From Brachybacterium epidermidis (GTDB taxonomy: Bacteria > Actinomycetota > Actinomycetes > Actinomycetales > Dermabacteraceae), in NCBI RefSeq assembly GCF_015209585.1, contig NZ_JADEYR010000013.1:30781-94780 (forward strand): a stretch of 64,000 bases of DNA, in the 5' to 3' direction. The notes under the pieces were generated by a model, which saw nothing but the letters and a program-made list of their open reading frames with translations, made no database searches and had not been told where the DNA came from. Below, piece after piece: positions 54,298-63,360 of this stretch; the first letter of the stretch is position 1; each line of letters begins with the position of its first letter. The position numbers were made by a program, and so were the translations under genes.

Positions 54298-54414
54298 TCC
54301 GCCGCGGCGGACGGCCCCTCCCTGGCCGTCCGTCGGCGGACCCGTCGCAGCAGCCCCCGCCGGCCCTCGTCGGCCGACGACCGAAGGCCTCTCCCCACCC
54401 CCACTGGAGACCCC

Positions 54415-54645
54415 ATGAGCGCAACACCCGCTCCGCCGGCCAGGACCGGCCTGACCGACAAGATCCTCAACGGCGTCGAGAGGGCGGGCAACAAGCTGCC
54501 CGAGCCCTTCATGCTGTTCCTCATCCTGTTCGCCGTCACCGGCGTGGTCTCCACGGCCATGGCCTGGGCGGACGCGGAGGTGACGGTGCCCGGCTCGGAC
54601 GAGGCCACCGTCATCAAGGCGGGCAACGGCACCTTCCTCGGCTGA
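54415..54645 (+). pseudogene. AbgT-family transporter, N-terminal fragment
   Basis: Seventy-six residues match the start of AbgT transporters (about 510 residues when intact): ILNGVERAGNKLPEPFMLFL, one helix and part of the next loop (VTVPGSDEATVIKAGNGTFL), then a stop. The remaining ten or so helices are gone. AbgT imports p-aminobenzoyl-glutamate for folate salvage, so with the broken hydrolase upstream this is a dead salvage locus. Confidence 0.8.
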
Positions 54646-54677
54646 TCCCCGCCGGCGGGCGGGCCCGTCGAACCGAC

Positions 54678-54739
54678 AGGTTTTGCTGCCCCCAGGACCT
54701 ATGTCGCGCATCGCATCGGTCCTGCGGGCAGCAGAACCT
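54678..54739. repeat. Long imperfect hairpin, 22-bp arms
   Basis: The arms 54678-54699 and 54718-54739 are complementary at 20 of 22 positions around an 18-nt loop; the outer part reads AGGTT(T/C)TGCTGCCC. It lies 33 bp after the abgT truncation point and 126 bp before the next gene. It may be a terminator captured by the deletion or a footprint of a small inverted-repeat element. Confidence 0.6.
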
Positions 54740-54864
54740 GGGCCGGGGCGTACCTGGGTGTATCTGCCCCAGCCAGCGCTCCGCGCGACCGGCCGGTGGG
54801 AGCGAGGCGTCCCTGCCTGGACACCGGGTTGAGCGGCGGGGCCGTCGGCGCGAGGATGGCGGGC

Positions 54865-55422
54865 ATGAGCGACCTCGCCGACCGCCTCCGCGCCCTGCCG
54901 TCCTTCCCCGAGGACATGCCCGACCTCGACCCGGACTCCGTCCCTGAGGACCCGGCCGCCCTCTTCCTCGACTGGCTCGAGGACGCGATCGCGAGCGGCG
55001 CCCGACAGCCGCACGCCATGACCTTCCAGACCCTCGACGGCGGCGCGCCCGTCGGCCGCACCCTCATCCTCAAGGACCTCGACGAGCGCGGCCTGCACGT
55101 CTCCACCCACCGCACCTCCCGCAAGGGCGAGCAGCTCGCCGCCGACCCCCGCGCCGCGATGACCTTCTTCTGGCGCGAGAGCGGCAGGCAGGTGCAGGTG
55201 GGCGGCGAGGTCGTGGCGCTGGACGAGGCGACCTCGCAGGCCGACTGGGCCTCGCGCCCGAGCTACGACGGCTCCCCGAACCCGGACTGGCAGGTCTACG
55301 CGCTGCAGCCGGCCTGGTACGAGTTCACCCAGTCGCGGCTGGACCGCAAGCACGTGCGCGTCGGCTACCGGCGCGAGGGCGGCGCCTGGGCGCACGAGCG
55401 AGTCACCACGCCGGCGGGCTGA
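54865..55422 (+). CDS. Pyridoxamine 5'-phosphate oxidase family protein
   Basis: A 185-residue split-barrel flavoprotein resembling PdxH: AMTFQTLDGGAPVGRTLILK (about 49-68), STHRTSRKGEQLAADPRAAM (about 77-96), the FFWRESGRQVQVGG strand and the late LQPAWYEFTQSRLDRKH. It is shorter than typical PdxH (about 210 residues), and the SRLGxxxSxQS segment is replaced by ASRPSYDGSPNPDW, so a substrate other than pyridoxine phosphate is possible. The ATG at 54865 is preferred over an upstream GTG. Confidence 0.85.
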   Translation: MSDLADRLRALPSFPEDMPDLDPDSVPEDPAALFLDWLEDAIASGARQPHAMTFQTLDGGAPVGRTLILKDLDERGLHVSTHRTSRKGEQLAADPRAAMTFFWRESGRQVQVGGEVVALDEATSQADWASRPSYDGSPNPDWQVYALQPAWYEFTQSRLDRKHVRVGYRREGGAWAHERVTTPAG

Positions 55423-55433
55423 CCGGCCCCGCC

Positions 55434-55517
55434 TCACCGCTCCCGGACGAAGCGCCGGTGCGGGCGGCCGTAGGCATCGACGGTCCCATCGTCCGCGAAG
55501 CCGAGCCGGGCGGGGAG
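55434..55517 (-). pseudogene. Possible GNAT acetyltransferase tail
   Basis: The minus strand ends with LPARLGFADDGTVDAYGRPH then RRFVRER and a stop. It resembles the last strand of GNAT proteins (LYRxLGFxDDGxxxAYGVPH). No front half is recognisable in any frame. The remaining DNA to 55889 holds no gene that I can support; an AAGGATC-containing leader precedes the ABC genes. Confidence 0.35.
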
Positions 55518-55889
55518 GTCAGCTGACGACCGTGGCGGCCCCCTCGCCGTCGGCGACCGGGTGGTGTGGTCCGTGATCTCCGCCTGCGGGCGGATCTCCG
55601 CCCCGATGGCCGAAAGTCGGGTGCGCCGAGCGGCGGGCTCGGGGGAGGATTGCCCCTCGGGCCTGACCTGCCCGCCCCGCCCTCCGCCGCGACCTGCGGC
55701 GCCCCGGGCGAAGCCCGTCACCTCGGGCTGCGGACGGTCCGGTGAGCGCCCATCCGACCGCTCGGCCGACGACCCCGTCAGCCCCTTCGAGGAAAGGATC
55801 TGTCCTCACCCCGTCCTACGCTCCGACGAGACCCCGGCCGCTCACCCCCGTCGGCCGGGCCGCACCACCCTGCTCCGGGAGATCCCCTC

Positions 55890-57653
55890 ATGCTCTGGAC
55901 CCTGATCCGGCGCCATCTGCGGCCCTACCTGCCGCACGTGGCCGCCGTGGCCGTCCTCCAGCTCGCGACCGTGCTCGCGACCCTCTACCTGCCCAGCCTC
56001 AACGCCGACATCATCGACAACGGCGTCGCCACCGGCGACACCGACTACATCTGGCGCGTCGGCGGGGTCATGCTGCTCGTCGCGATGGCGCAGGTCATCA
56101 CCGCGATCGCGTCGGTCTGGTTCGGCGCCCGCGTCGCGATGGGCATGGGCCGCGACATCCGCCGCTCGGTCTACACCCGCGTGGACCGCTTCTCGACCGA
56201 GGAGATGGGCCGCTACGGCGCCGCGACCCTCATCACGCGCGCGACCAACGACGTCCAGCAGGTGCAGATGCTCGTGCTGATGACCCTGAACTTCATGGTC
56301 ATGGTGCCGATCATGTCCATCGGCGGGATCGTCATGGCGATCCAGGAGGACCCGGGGCTGTCCTGGCTGGTGTGGGTGTCCGTGCCGGTGCTGATGGTGA
56401 TCGTCGGTCTGCTGGTCACCCGGCTGATGCCGCTGTTCCAGCGGATGCAGGACAACATCGACTCCATCAACGGCGTGATGCGCGAGCAGATCATGGGGAT
56501 CCGCGTGGTGCGCGCCTTCGTGCGGGAGGAGCACGAGATCGGCCGCTTTCGCGACGCGAACGCGACCCTCACCGACACCTCGGTGCGGATCGGCCGCCTC
56601 TTCGTGATCATGGGTCCGGCGATCACGATCGTGCTCCACCTCGCCACCGCCGCCGTGCTCTGGTTCGGCGGTCACCGCGTGGACGCGGGGCTCGTCGAGG
56701 TCGGCGCGCTCACCGCCTTCATGCAGTACCTGCTGCAGATCCTGATGGCGGTCATGATGGGCACCTTCATGTTCATGATGTTCCCGCGCGCGATCATCTC
56801 CGCCCGCCGCATCAGCGAGGTCCTCGAGACCGCGCCCACCCTCCACGAGCCCGCCGTCCCGACCCCGCTGCCGACGGCTGACGGGGGAGCGACCGTCGAG
56901 TTCCGCGACGTCACCTTCTCCTACCCGGGCGCGGAATCCCCGGTGCTGGACGGCGTCTCGTTCACCGCCGAGGCCGGCCGCACCACCGCGATCATCGGCT
57001 CGACCGGTTCCGGCAAGACCACGCTGGTCAGCCTCATCCCGCGCCTGCACGACGCGACCAGCGGCCAGGTGCTGCTGGACGGGGTGCCGGTCACCGACCT
57101 CGCCCGCGCCGACATCTCCGCCGCCGTCGGCCTCGTGCCGCAGAAGCCGTACCCGTTCTCCGGCACCATCGCGCACAACCTCCGCTTCGGCGACCCCTCG
57201 GCCGACGAGAAGCAGCTCTGGGACGCGCTCGAGGTCGCCCAGGGCGCCGGCTTCGTGCGCGAGCGGACCACCGGCGAGGGCGACGCCGTCGCCACCGGGC
57301 TCGAGTCCACCGTCTCCCAGGGCGGCACCAACGTCTCCGGCGGCCAGCGGCAGCGGCTGTGCATCGCCCGCACCCTCGTCGCCGCGCCGCGCGTGTTCGT
57401 CTTCGACGACTCGTTCTCGGCGCTCGACGTCACCACGGATGCGAGGGTCCGCGAGGGCCTCGCCCAGCACACCCGCGGCGCGACCACGATCATCGTCGCC
57501 CAGCGCATCTCCACCATCACCTCCGCCGACCAGATCCTCGTGCTCGAGGAGGGCCGGATCGTCGGCCGCGGCACCCACGAGGAGCTGCTGGAGAGCTCCG
57601 AGACCTACCGGGAGATCGTCGACTCCCAGATCACCGCGGAGGAGATGGCATGA
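55890..57653 (+). CDS. Heterodimeric ABC exporter, subunit 1
   Basis: A 587-residue half-transporter: six helices (about 15-310), then an ATPase domain with Walker A GSTGSGKTTL (about 370-379), signature VSGGQRQRL (about 483), and a degenerate Walker B end VFVFDDSFSALD, where Asp replaces the catalytic Glu. That pattern marks the consensus-poor half of asymmetric exporters such as BmrC/TmrA-type pairs. Its stop overlaps the partner start by ATGA. Exported substrate (drug, lipid or peptide) unknown. Confidence 0.92.
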   Translation: MLWTLIRRHLRPYLPHVAAVAVLQLATVLATLYLPSLNADIIDNGVATGDTDYIWRVGGVMLLVAMAQVITAIASVWFGARVAMGMGRDIRRSVYTRVDRFSTEEMGRYGAATLITRATNDVQQVQMLVLMTLNFMVMVPIMSIGGIVMAIQEDPGLSWLVWVSVPVLMVIVGLLVTRLMPLFQRMQDNIDSINGVMREQIMGIRVVRAFVREEHEIGRFRDANATLTDTSVRIGRLFVIMGPAITIVLHLATAAVLWFGGHRVDAGLVEVGALTAFMQYLLQILMAVMMGTFMFMMFPRAIISARRISEVLETAPTLHEPAVPTPLPTADGGATVEFRDVTFSYPGAESPVLDGVSFTAEAGRTTAIIGSTGSGKTTLVSLIPRLHDATSGQVLLDGVPVTDLARADISAAVGLVPQKPYPFSGTIAHNLRFGDPSADEKQLWDALEVAQGAGFVRERTTGEGDAVATGLESTVSQGGTNVSGGQRQRLCIARTLVAAPRVFVFDDSFSALDVTTDARVREGLAQHTRGATTIIVAQRISTITSADQILVLEEGRIVGRGTHEELLESSETYREIVDSQITAEEMA

Positions 57654-59752
57654 GCACGAAGAAGAAGACCTCCGCGAAGAAGTCCTCTGCGAAGAAGTCC
57701 TCCGAGGCCAAGGGCGCCGGGACCGCCGATCTCACCGAGGACGAGATCCTGGAGATGCAGGACTCGATGAGCAGCGAATGGGGTGAGGGCGCGCCCCGCA
57801 AGGCGAAGGCCTTCTGGCCCTCCGCGCTGCGCCTGGCCGGAACCTTCCGCGAGCACACGCTGGGGCTCGCCGTGGTGCTCGCCTTCGGCATCGTCTCGAC
57901 GGTGCTGACGGTGTGGGCGCCCTCGATCCTCGGCGACGCCATGGACGTCATCTTCGACGGCTTCCTCGGCGACGGCGTCGCGTTCGGGGCGCTCGGCCGG
58001 CTGCTGCTGATCGTGCTGGGGATGTACGTGATCGCGGCGCTGTTCGACTGGCTGCAGGGCCGGCTGCTGAACGACGTGGTGATGGACATCGTCTACGACC
58101 TGCGCGAGCGGATCGAGGCGAAGGTCAACCGCCTGCCGCTGAGCTACTTCGACACCCGCCAGCGCGGCGACCTGCTCTCCCGCACCACCAATGACGTCGA
58201 TAACGTCCAGACTGCCCTGCAGCAGGCCTTCGCCTCGCTCGTCTACGCGGTCCTCACCATCGTCGGCATCACCGTGATGATGTTCTGGCTTTCCTGGCAG
58301 CTCGCGCTCATCGCCCTGATCGCCCTGCCGATCTCCGGCGTGGTCATCGGCATCATCGGCGCGAAGTCGCAGAAGCTCTTCACCGCCCAGTGGCGGGGCA
58401 CCGGGCGCCTGAACGGCCATGTCGAGGAGTCCTTCACCGGCCACGACCTGGTCACCGTCTTCGACCGCCAGGACTCGATGCGCGAGCAGTTCGATACGCG
58501 CAACGAGGAGCTGTGGGAGGCGTCGTTCAAGGCGCAGTTCTACTCCGGCATGATCATGCCGATCATGCAGTGGGTGACCTACCTCGGCTATGTCGGCATC
58601 GCCGTGGTCGGCGGTCTGCGGATCGCGGCCGGGCAGATGAGCCTCGGCCAGGTCACCGCGTTCATCCAGTACTCCCGCGAGTTCAACGCGCCGCTGGGCG
58701 AGGTGGCGGGGATGGCGAACATGCTCATCTCCGGCGTCGCCTCCGCCGAGCGGATCTTCGAGCTGCTGGACGCCGAGGAGCAGGAGCCCGACGGGCAGAT
58801 CACCGCGCGCGGGCCCGGGGACGAGGAGGCGGCCGGTGCCGTGGGCTCGACCGACGCCTCGGCCGCCGCGCACGCCGAGGCGTCGGCCCCCGCGGGGCGC
58901 ATCGTCCCGCGCCAGGAGCTCACCGGCCCCACCCACGGTCGGATCGAGTTCGACCACGTCGCCTTCTCCTACACTCCGGAGAAGCCGCTGATCAGCGACC
59001 TGTCGCTGACGGCGGAGCCCGGGCAGACGATCGCGATCGTCGGCCCCACCGGTGCGGGCAAGACCACCCTGGTCAACCTCATCATGCGGTTCTACGAGAT
59101 CGACGCCGGCGAGATCCGGCTCGACGGCGTGGACATCCGCGCCCTGGACCGCGGCGCGGTGCGCTCCCGCGTGGGCATGGTGCTCCAGGACGCGGTGCTC
59201 TTCGGCGGCACGATCCGCGAGAACATCCGCTATGGCCGGCTGGATGCGACCGACGAGGAGGTGGTCGCCGCCGCGACCGCCACCTTCGTGGACCGCTTCG
59301 TGCACACCCTCCCCGACGGCTACGACACCGTCATCGAAAACGAGGGCGCGAACGTCTCCGCCGGCGAGCGGCAGCTGATCACGATCGCCCGCGCCTTCCT
59401 CGCCGACCCGGCCCTGCTGATCCTCGACGAGGCCACCAGCTCCGTGGACACCCGCACCGAGGTGCTCGTGCAGGAGGCGATGGCGGCGCTGCGCACCGAT
59501 CGCACCAGCTTCGTCATCGCGCACCGGCTCTCCACCATCCGCGACGCCGACGTGATCCTGGTGATGGAGCACGGCGACATCGTCGAGCAGGGCTCGCACG
59601 ACGAGCTGCTGGCCGCAGGCGGCGCCTACCACCGGCTGTACTGGTCGCAGTTCGCCGACGGCGTGGACCCCGACGAGGACGAGGCTGTGCTCGAGGGCAC
59701 CACTACCGGCTTCGTCCCGGCCGTCGCGACGGGCGAGCCCGAAGGGGAGTAG
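57650..59752 (+). CDS. Heterodimeric ABC exporter, subunit 2
   Basis: A 700-residue partner of the preceding subunit. The N-terminus is Lys-rich (KKKTSAKKSSAKKSS, residues 4-18), six helices follow (about 70-365), a linker of about 45 Ala/Glu-rich residues, then the ATPase: Walker A GPTGAGKTTL, signature-position NVSAGERQL (Ala for Gly, Glu for Gln), Walker B LLILDEATSSVD with the catalytic Glu intact. So the two sites are asymmetric: this subunit supplies the catalytic Glu and the other has the canonical SGGQ. ATG at 57650 in an ATGA overlap. Confidence 0.92.
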   Translation: MSTKKKTSAKKSSAKKSSEAKGAGTADLTEDEILEMQDSMSSEWGEGAPRKAKAFWPSALRLAGTFREHTLGLAVVLAFGIVSTVLTVWAPSILGDAMDVIFDGFLGDGVAFGALGRLLLIVLGMYVIAALFDWLQGRLLNDVVMDIVYDLRERIEAKVNRLPLSYFDTRQRGDLLSRTTNDVDNVQTALQQAFASLVYAVLTIVGITVMMFWLSWQLALIALIALPISGVVIGIIGAKSQKLFTAQWRGTGRLNGHVEESFTGHDLVTVFDRQDSMREQFDTRNEELWEASFKAQFYSGMIMPIMQWVTYLGYVGIAVVGGLRIAAGQMSLGQVTAFIQYSREFNAPLGEVAGMANMLISGVASAERIFELLDAEEQEPDGQITARGPGDEEAAGAVGSTDASAAAHAEASAPAGRIVPRQELTGPTHGRIEFDHVAFSYTPEKPLISDLSLTAEPGQTIAIVGPTGAGKTTLVNLIMRFYEIDAGEIRLDGVDIRALDRGAVRSRVGMVLQDAVLFGGTIRENIRYGRLDATDEEVVAAATATFVDRFVHTLPDGYDTVIENEGANVSAGERQLITIARAFLADPALLILDEATSSVDTRTEVLVQEAMAALRTDRTSFVIAHRLSTIRDADVILVMEHGDIVEQGSHDELLAAGGAYHRLYWSQFADGVDPDEDEAVLEGTTTGFVPAVATGEPEGE

Positions 59753-60188
59753 CGCTCCGGTGCGGGCCTGCGGGTCGGTGGCCTGCTCGAACTGAACGGC
59801 GGGCCGGAGCGATGCTTCAGTTGCCGGGAGGCAGGTGTCATGACCAACTACACCTATCAGAACGAAGACGGGGAATCGGGGGGAATAAGCCTCCTGAGTT
59901 GACGACTGTCCTCCGAGGGAGACGGCTTCGACGCCTCGCGCCAGGTGGGGCAACGAGTGTCAAGTCGCTAGAGCTCATCGAACCAGATCCGAAGACGTCG
60001 TCGTAGGCACAGCACAGGAGGCCCCGCAGTCGCGATCGAACCCCTCCTGCGGTATCCAGCTCCGGTCGTACCCGCCAGAACTAGGCGCGCCCCGAGTAGG
60101 CGTGTGTGCTCGGGCTCGGGGCACTCGCACTCCACCGCCTGCAACGAAGGCGCCGGAAGTATGCGTAGGCGGAACGAACGCAACTCCC
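59753..60188. other. Left margin of lower-GC insert, no firm gene
   Basis: From about 59840 base composition drops and A/T-rich codons appear. A 20-codon open frame starts at 59840 (MTNYTYQNEDGESGGISLLS) and could be the clipped start of a gene. Other frames show no family sequence. This stretch marks the transition from host-like to insert-like DNA. Confidence 0.4.
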
Positions 60189-60216
60189 TTCAATTGCCCG
60201 TTCCGTGCCTTAGGAT
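60189..60216 (+). promoter_or_regulatory. Promoter candidate for the two-gene insert
   Basis: A TAGGAT -10 box (60211-60216), typical of actinobacterial sigma-70 promoters, lies 16 bp after TTCAAT (60189-60194). The predicted start of transcription would be about 37 bp before the first gene's ATG. Confidence 0.4.
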
Positions 60217-60259
60217 CGTCTCGGTACGGACCAGGGCATCGGAGCGGGAGGGGCAGCGA

Positions 60260-60871
60260 ATGGAACTCGCTGAGTCGATCAAGACTGCGTGGAAAGCGGT
60301 AGAGGAGTCGGGTGTACCCGACCATATGCAGGAGCTTGCGTTCAAGGAAGCGTTGCGGTCCCTGCTCGGGACCGCCCCAAGTAGCGGTGCCAGTACCGGG
60401 TCAGGTCGGGTGCCCCCCGCACCGCAGGTCAAGCAAGCAGGCGACGACGGCAGTCGGGAACTTCAGCTCGATGTGAGTGAGGAGGAGGTGCTTCAGCGAG
60501 TCTCTGACGAGACCGGCGTCCCCGTCGACAAGTTGGAGGGCGTTTTCCATATCGACGGCGAGGTCGTGAAGCTGATCGGCCCGCTTGGAAGGTACGGGTC
60601 GAGCACCTCGGACCAGGCCCGCAACGTCGCCAGGATAGTCACAGTCGTGCGGAAGTTGGGCATGGGTTACGCAGACACTCCCTTCGGCACGATCAAGGAC
60701 GCCTGCGAGAGCAAGCACTGTTACGACCCTAAGAACTTCGCCTCTCAACATATGCCCAAGATCGATGGATTCGTGGTGAAGGGCGAAGGGCGGGGCCGTC
60801 GTCTGGAAGTGAAGAGTGGTGGTATCTCCTCTTTCCCTGAGCTGATCGATAAGGTGCTCGGTAACTCGTGA
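60260..60871 (+). CDS. Unknown protein, first gene of two-gene insert
   Basis: A 203-residue soluble protein with no family I can name. The first 40 residues are helical (ELAESIKTAWKAVEESGVPD), then a Ser/Gly/Pro linker (40-65), then a compact alpha/beta domain (about 68-203). The last 85 residues (DQARNVARIVTVVRKLGMGY, then IKDACESKHCYDPKNFASQH) resemble a winged-helix-like C-terminal module seen in various actinobacterial proteins. ATG at 60260 follows GGGAGGGG. It overlaps the next gene by GTGA, and codon use is less GC-biased than in neighbours. Confidence 0.65.
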   Translation: MELAESIKTAWKAVEESGVPDHMQELAFKEALRSLLGTAPSSGASTGSGRVPPAPQVKQAGDDGSRELQLDVSEEEVLQRVSDETGVPVDKLEGVFHIDGEVVKLIGPLGRYGSSTSDQARNVARIVTVVRKLGMGYADTPFGTIKDACESKHCYDPKNFASQHMPKIDGFVVKGEGRGRRLEVKSGGISSFPELIDKVLGNS

Positions 60872-61641
60872 CCGCGCTGAATGCGAGGGGCGCCTTCAAG
60901 TCGCTGCCGACCGGACTGCGTGACGACTTATTGAATGCGTACAACGAGATCATTAAGAACTACGCTGAACGCAGGTGGGAGCCCGCTGAACTAAACGGCG
61001 GGAAGTTGTGTGAGGCGGCGTATACGGTCATTCGCGGCCTCGCTGACGGCTCGTTCGAACCCCGCTCGAAGAAGCCTCGGAACATGGTCGACGCGTGTAA
61101 GGAGATGGAGAAGGAGTCGGACCAGCCGCGTGCAGTGAAGATCCAGATTCCGCGAATGATCGTCGCCCTGTACGAGATTCGAAACAACCGAGGCGTCGGG
61201 CATGCAGGAGGCGACGTCGACCCGAATAATATGGATGCTACCGCCGTCCTATATATGAGCAAGTGGCTCGTCGCGGAACTGGTGCGAGTCCTTCATACCT
61301 TGACGACAACTGAGGCGGCCGAGATCGTCGAGGCGTTGGTTGAGCGCCAAGTTCCTCATGTATGGTCGTCGGGCAGCAAGAAGCGGGTTCTGAAGTCGGG
61401 GTTGTCTTGGAAAAAGGGTGCACTGCTACTCCTGCTGTCGGAGACGGGGGAGGTTGCGGAAGAAGACCTGGTCCGCTGGATCGAACATAAGTCAATTGCG
61501 GTGTTCCGTCGCGATGTGCTCAGGCCAGGCCATAGGGATCGTCTTTGGGAGTACGACGAGACAACACGCACGATTCATCTGCTTCCTCCGGGCATCGAAG
61601 CAGCTGAGCGTCTGGTCCACGAGCTCTCGGCGCGGGGGTAG
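60868..61641 (+). CDS. HEPN-like protein with R-x6-H motif, second gene of insert
   Basis: A 257-residue, mostly helical protein. Residues 99-112 read VALYEIRNNRGVGH, giving R105-N106...H112, the arrangement of HEPN ribonuclease active sites and of abortive-infection C-terminal domains (IRN...GH). It continues AGGDVDPNNMDATAVLYMSK and WLVAELVRVLHTL. The last 80 residues form a separate winged-helix-like part (LLLLLSETGEVAEEDLVRWI). A GTG start overlaps the first gene's stop. HEPN assignment is by motif and helix pattern only. A two-gene, low-GC module of this form is typical of defence or toxin systems (inference). Confidence 0.6.
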   Translation: MTALNARGAFKSLPTGLRDDLLNAYNEIIKNYAERRWEPAELNGGKLCEAAYTVIRGLADGSFEPRSKKPRNMVDACKEMEKESDQPRAVKIQIPRMIVALYEIRNNRGVGHAGGDVDPNNMDATAVLYMSKWLVAELVRVLHTLTTTEAAEIVEALVERQVPHVWSSGSKKRVLKSGLSWKKGALLLLLSETGEVAEEDLVRWIEHKSIAVFRRDVLRPGHRDRLWEYDETTRTIHLLPPGIEAAERLVHELSARG

Positions 61642-61863
61642 TAGTCGAGGGGGTTGAAAGTGCTGCGTCTATCGGCTTTGCTGCGTTCTCGTAGCGGGGT
61701 CGGGAGCGGCGCGCCCACCAGAGCTGCCATTTCAGTCCGGTCTCACCGCCCGAGTCGGATTGCCTCGACCCAGTGCCGTTCGCGCCTGTCATTGCCGCTG
61801 TGCTCGGGATCCAGTAGGGGAACTGAAGGGGCAGGCGGGCTGGATCCAGGTAGCGTCGAGGGC

Positions 61864-63027
61864 ATGGACGTCACCGTCATCGGAGGCGGCATCGCCGGCC
61901 TCGCCCTCGCCCACCAGCTCGCCCCCGACCACGATGTCACCGTGCTCGAGGCCTCCCCGGGCCCCCGCGGCGGCGGCTACATGATCGACTTCTTCGGCCC
62001 CGGCTTCGTCTCCGCCGAGCGGATGGGGATCATCGACGAGCTCCGCTCCCGCGGCCACGTCTACGAAGGCGTGCGCTATGGGACGCCCGACGGGGCCGAG
62101 TCCGGCCGGATCGACGTCGGACCCCTCGCCGCGGCCCTCGGCGGACGCTACTTCTCCATCCTGCGACCGGAGGTCGAGCTCGGGCTCCTCGCCGTGCTGC
62201 CGCGCTCCGTCGACCTGCGCTACACGGCCCGTGTCGTCGCGGTCCGCGACATCGGGCTGCAGGGCGGGGGCTCCCCGCGCGGCGCCCTGGTCGAGCTCGC
62301 CGACGGCACCAGCATCGCCTCCGATCTGGTCGTGGCCTGCGACGGCGTGCGCTCCCCGGTGCGGGAGAGGATCGCGCCCGGACACGGGGAGATCGTGCCG
62401 ATGGGCTACCGCGTGGCGAGCTACCTCTACCCGGACCCGGAGCTCGCAGGCGAGCTGGGGGAGCGAATGCTCATGACCGACACCGTCGGCCGCGTGGGCT
62501 GGGCGTACGCGGCCGGCGACGGCCGGGTCGGGGCGATGTTCGCCGAGCGCACCGATGTCGCGAGCACCGAGCGGCCGGTCCCCGACCGGGCCCGGCTCCA
62601 GCGCGACTTCGCCGGCCTCCACCCGCAGGTCGACCGGGCCCTCGAGAACGCCCCGGAGTCCTTCTACGACGACCTCGCCGTCCAGGCGATCGCGCCCCGC
62701 TGGAGCCGCGGGCGCGTGGCCCTCGCCGGGGACGCCGCCCACGCCCCTTCGCTCCTGGCCGGGCAGGGCACCTCGCTCGCGATCGCGGGGGCCGAGGCGC
62801 TGGCACGGAGCCTCCGTGCGGCCGGGCCGCACGTCGAGGTGGGGCTGGTCGAGTACGAACGGCGCTGGCGGCCGACGGCCGAGCAGGTGCAGCTCGCGGG
62901 CCGTCGCAGCGCCTCCTTCTTCGCCCCCGCGAATCGTGTCCAGCTGCGGATCCAGCAGATCGCCCGCCGAGCGGTCACGCTGCCCGGGGCGAGCCTGTTC
63001 GCAGCGCGGAGCGTCCTCGGCCACTGA
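61864..63027 (+). CDS. FAD-dependent aromatic-ring-type monooxygenase
   Basis: A 387-residue class A flavoprotein monooxygenase. FAD loop GGGIAGLALAHQLA (residues 7-20), the ACDGVRSPVR (DG) motif near 158, and the GDAAHAPSLLAGQGTSLAI ribityl-binding motif near 295 are all intact. It resembles TetX-like and PHBH-like enzymes that hydroxylate small aromatic or polyketide molecules using NAD(P)H. Substrate unknown. ATG at 61864 begins the FAD fold directly; the open frame upstream is noise. It stands just outside the lower-GC insert. Confidence 0.9.
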   Translation: MDVTVIGGGIAGLALAHQLAPDHDVTVLEASPGPRGGGYMIDFFGPGFVSAERMGIIDELRSRGHVYEGVRYGTPDGAESGRIDVGPLAAALGGRYFSILRPEVELGLLAVLPRSVDLRYTARVVAVRDIGLQGGGSPRGALVELADGTSIASDLVVACDGVRSPVRERIAPGHGEIVPMGYRVASYLYPDPELAGELGERMLMTDTVGRVGWAYAAGDGRVGAMFAERTDVASTERPVPDRARLQRDFAGLHPQVDRALENAPESFYDDLAVQAIAPRWSRGRVALAGDAAHAPSLLAGQGTSLAIAGAEALARSLRAAGPHVEVGLVEYERRWRPTAEQVQLAGRRSASFFAPANRVQLRIQQIARRAVTLPGASLFAARSVLGH

Positions 63028-63084
63028 GCCGATCCGGGCGCCCGGCGGCGAGGGGACGACCCGTCGGGCCGTGCGCGTCGCGGG

Positions 63085-63211
63085 GACGCCGCCGGCGGAT
63101 CCTAATCGGTCGGCGGTGACCGGTCGCCGACGCCGCAGGCGGATCCTGATCGGTCGGCGGTGACCGGTCGTCGAGGTATCTCCGGCGGATCCCACCTGTC
63201 GGCGGGGCCGG
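63085..63211. repeat. 44-bp tandem repeat, two and a half units
   Basis: Units at 63085-63128 and 63129-63172 differ at few positions, and a third partial unit runs to about 63211. Each contains GGCGGATCCT(A/G)ATCGGTC and GGCGGTGACCGGTCG. Not coding in any convincing frame. It lies in the 389-bp gap after the monooxygenase. Confidence 0.85.
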
Positions 63212-63360
63212 TTCCCCCGCGCGGGTGCCCCGCGGCGGGGCCGCGGCTCGGAGGGCCAACACTACGGCGCAGCGGCGACCAGCGCCCCATGCTTTTCCGG
63301 GAGCCGGCCCTGCGGTGAGGGCGATGCCGGGATCGGAGGGCTCGAGGTGCGGTGCCGTGG

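Noticed and set aside
53449..55437. A 662-codon minus-strand frame opposite the abg remnant and the PNPOx gene
   Set aside because: It spans several unrelated genes and pseudogenes and has only Gly/Val/Arg-rich composition.
63085..63211. 44-bp repeats as a small CRISPR array
   Set aside because: The units are contiguous with no spacers, and no cas gene is present.
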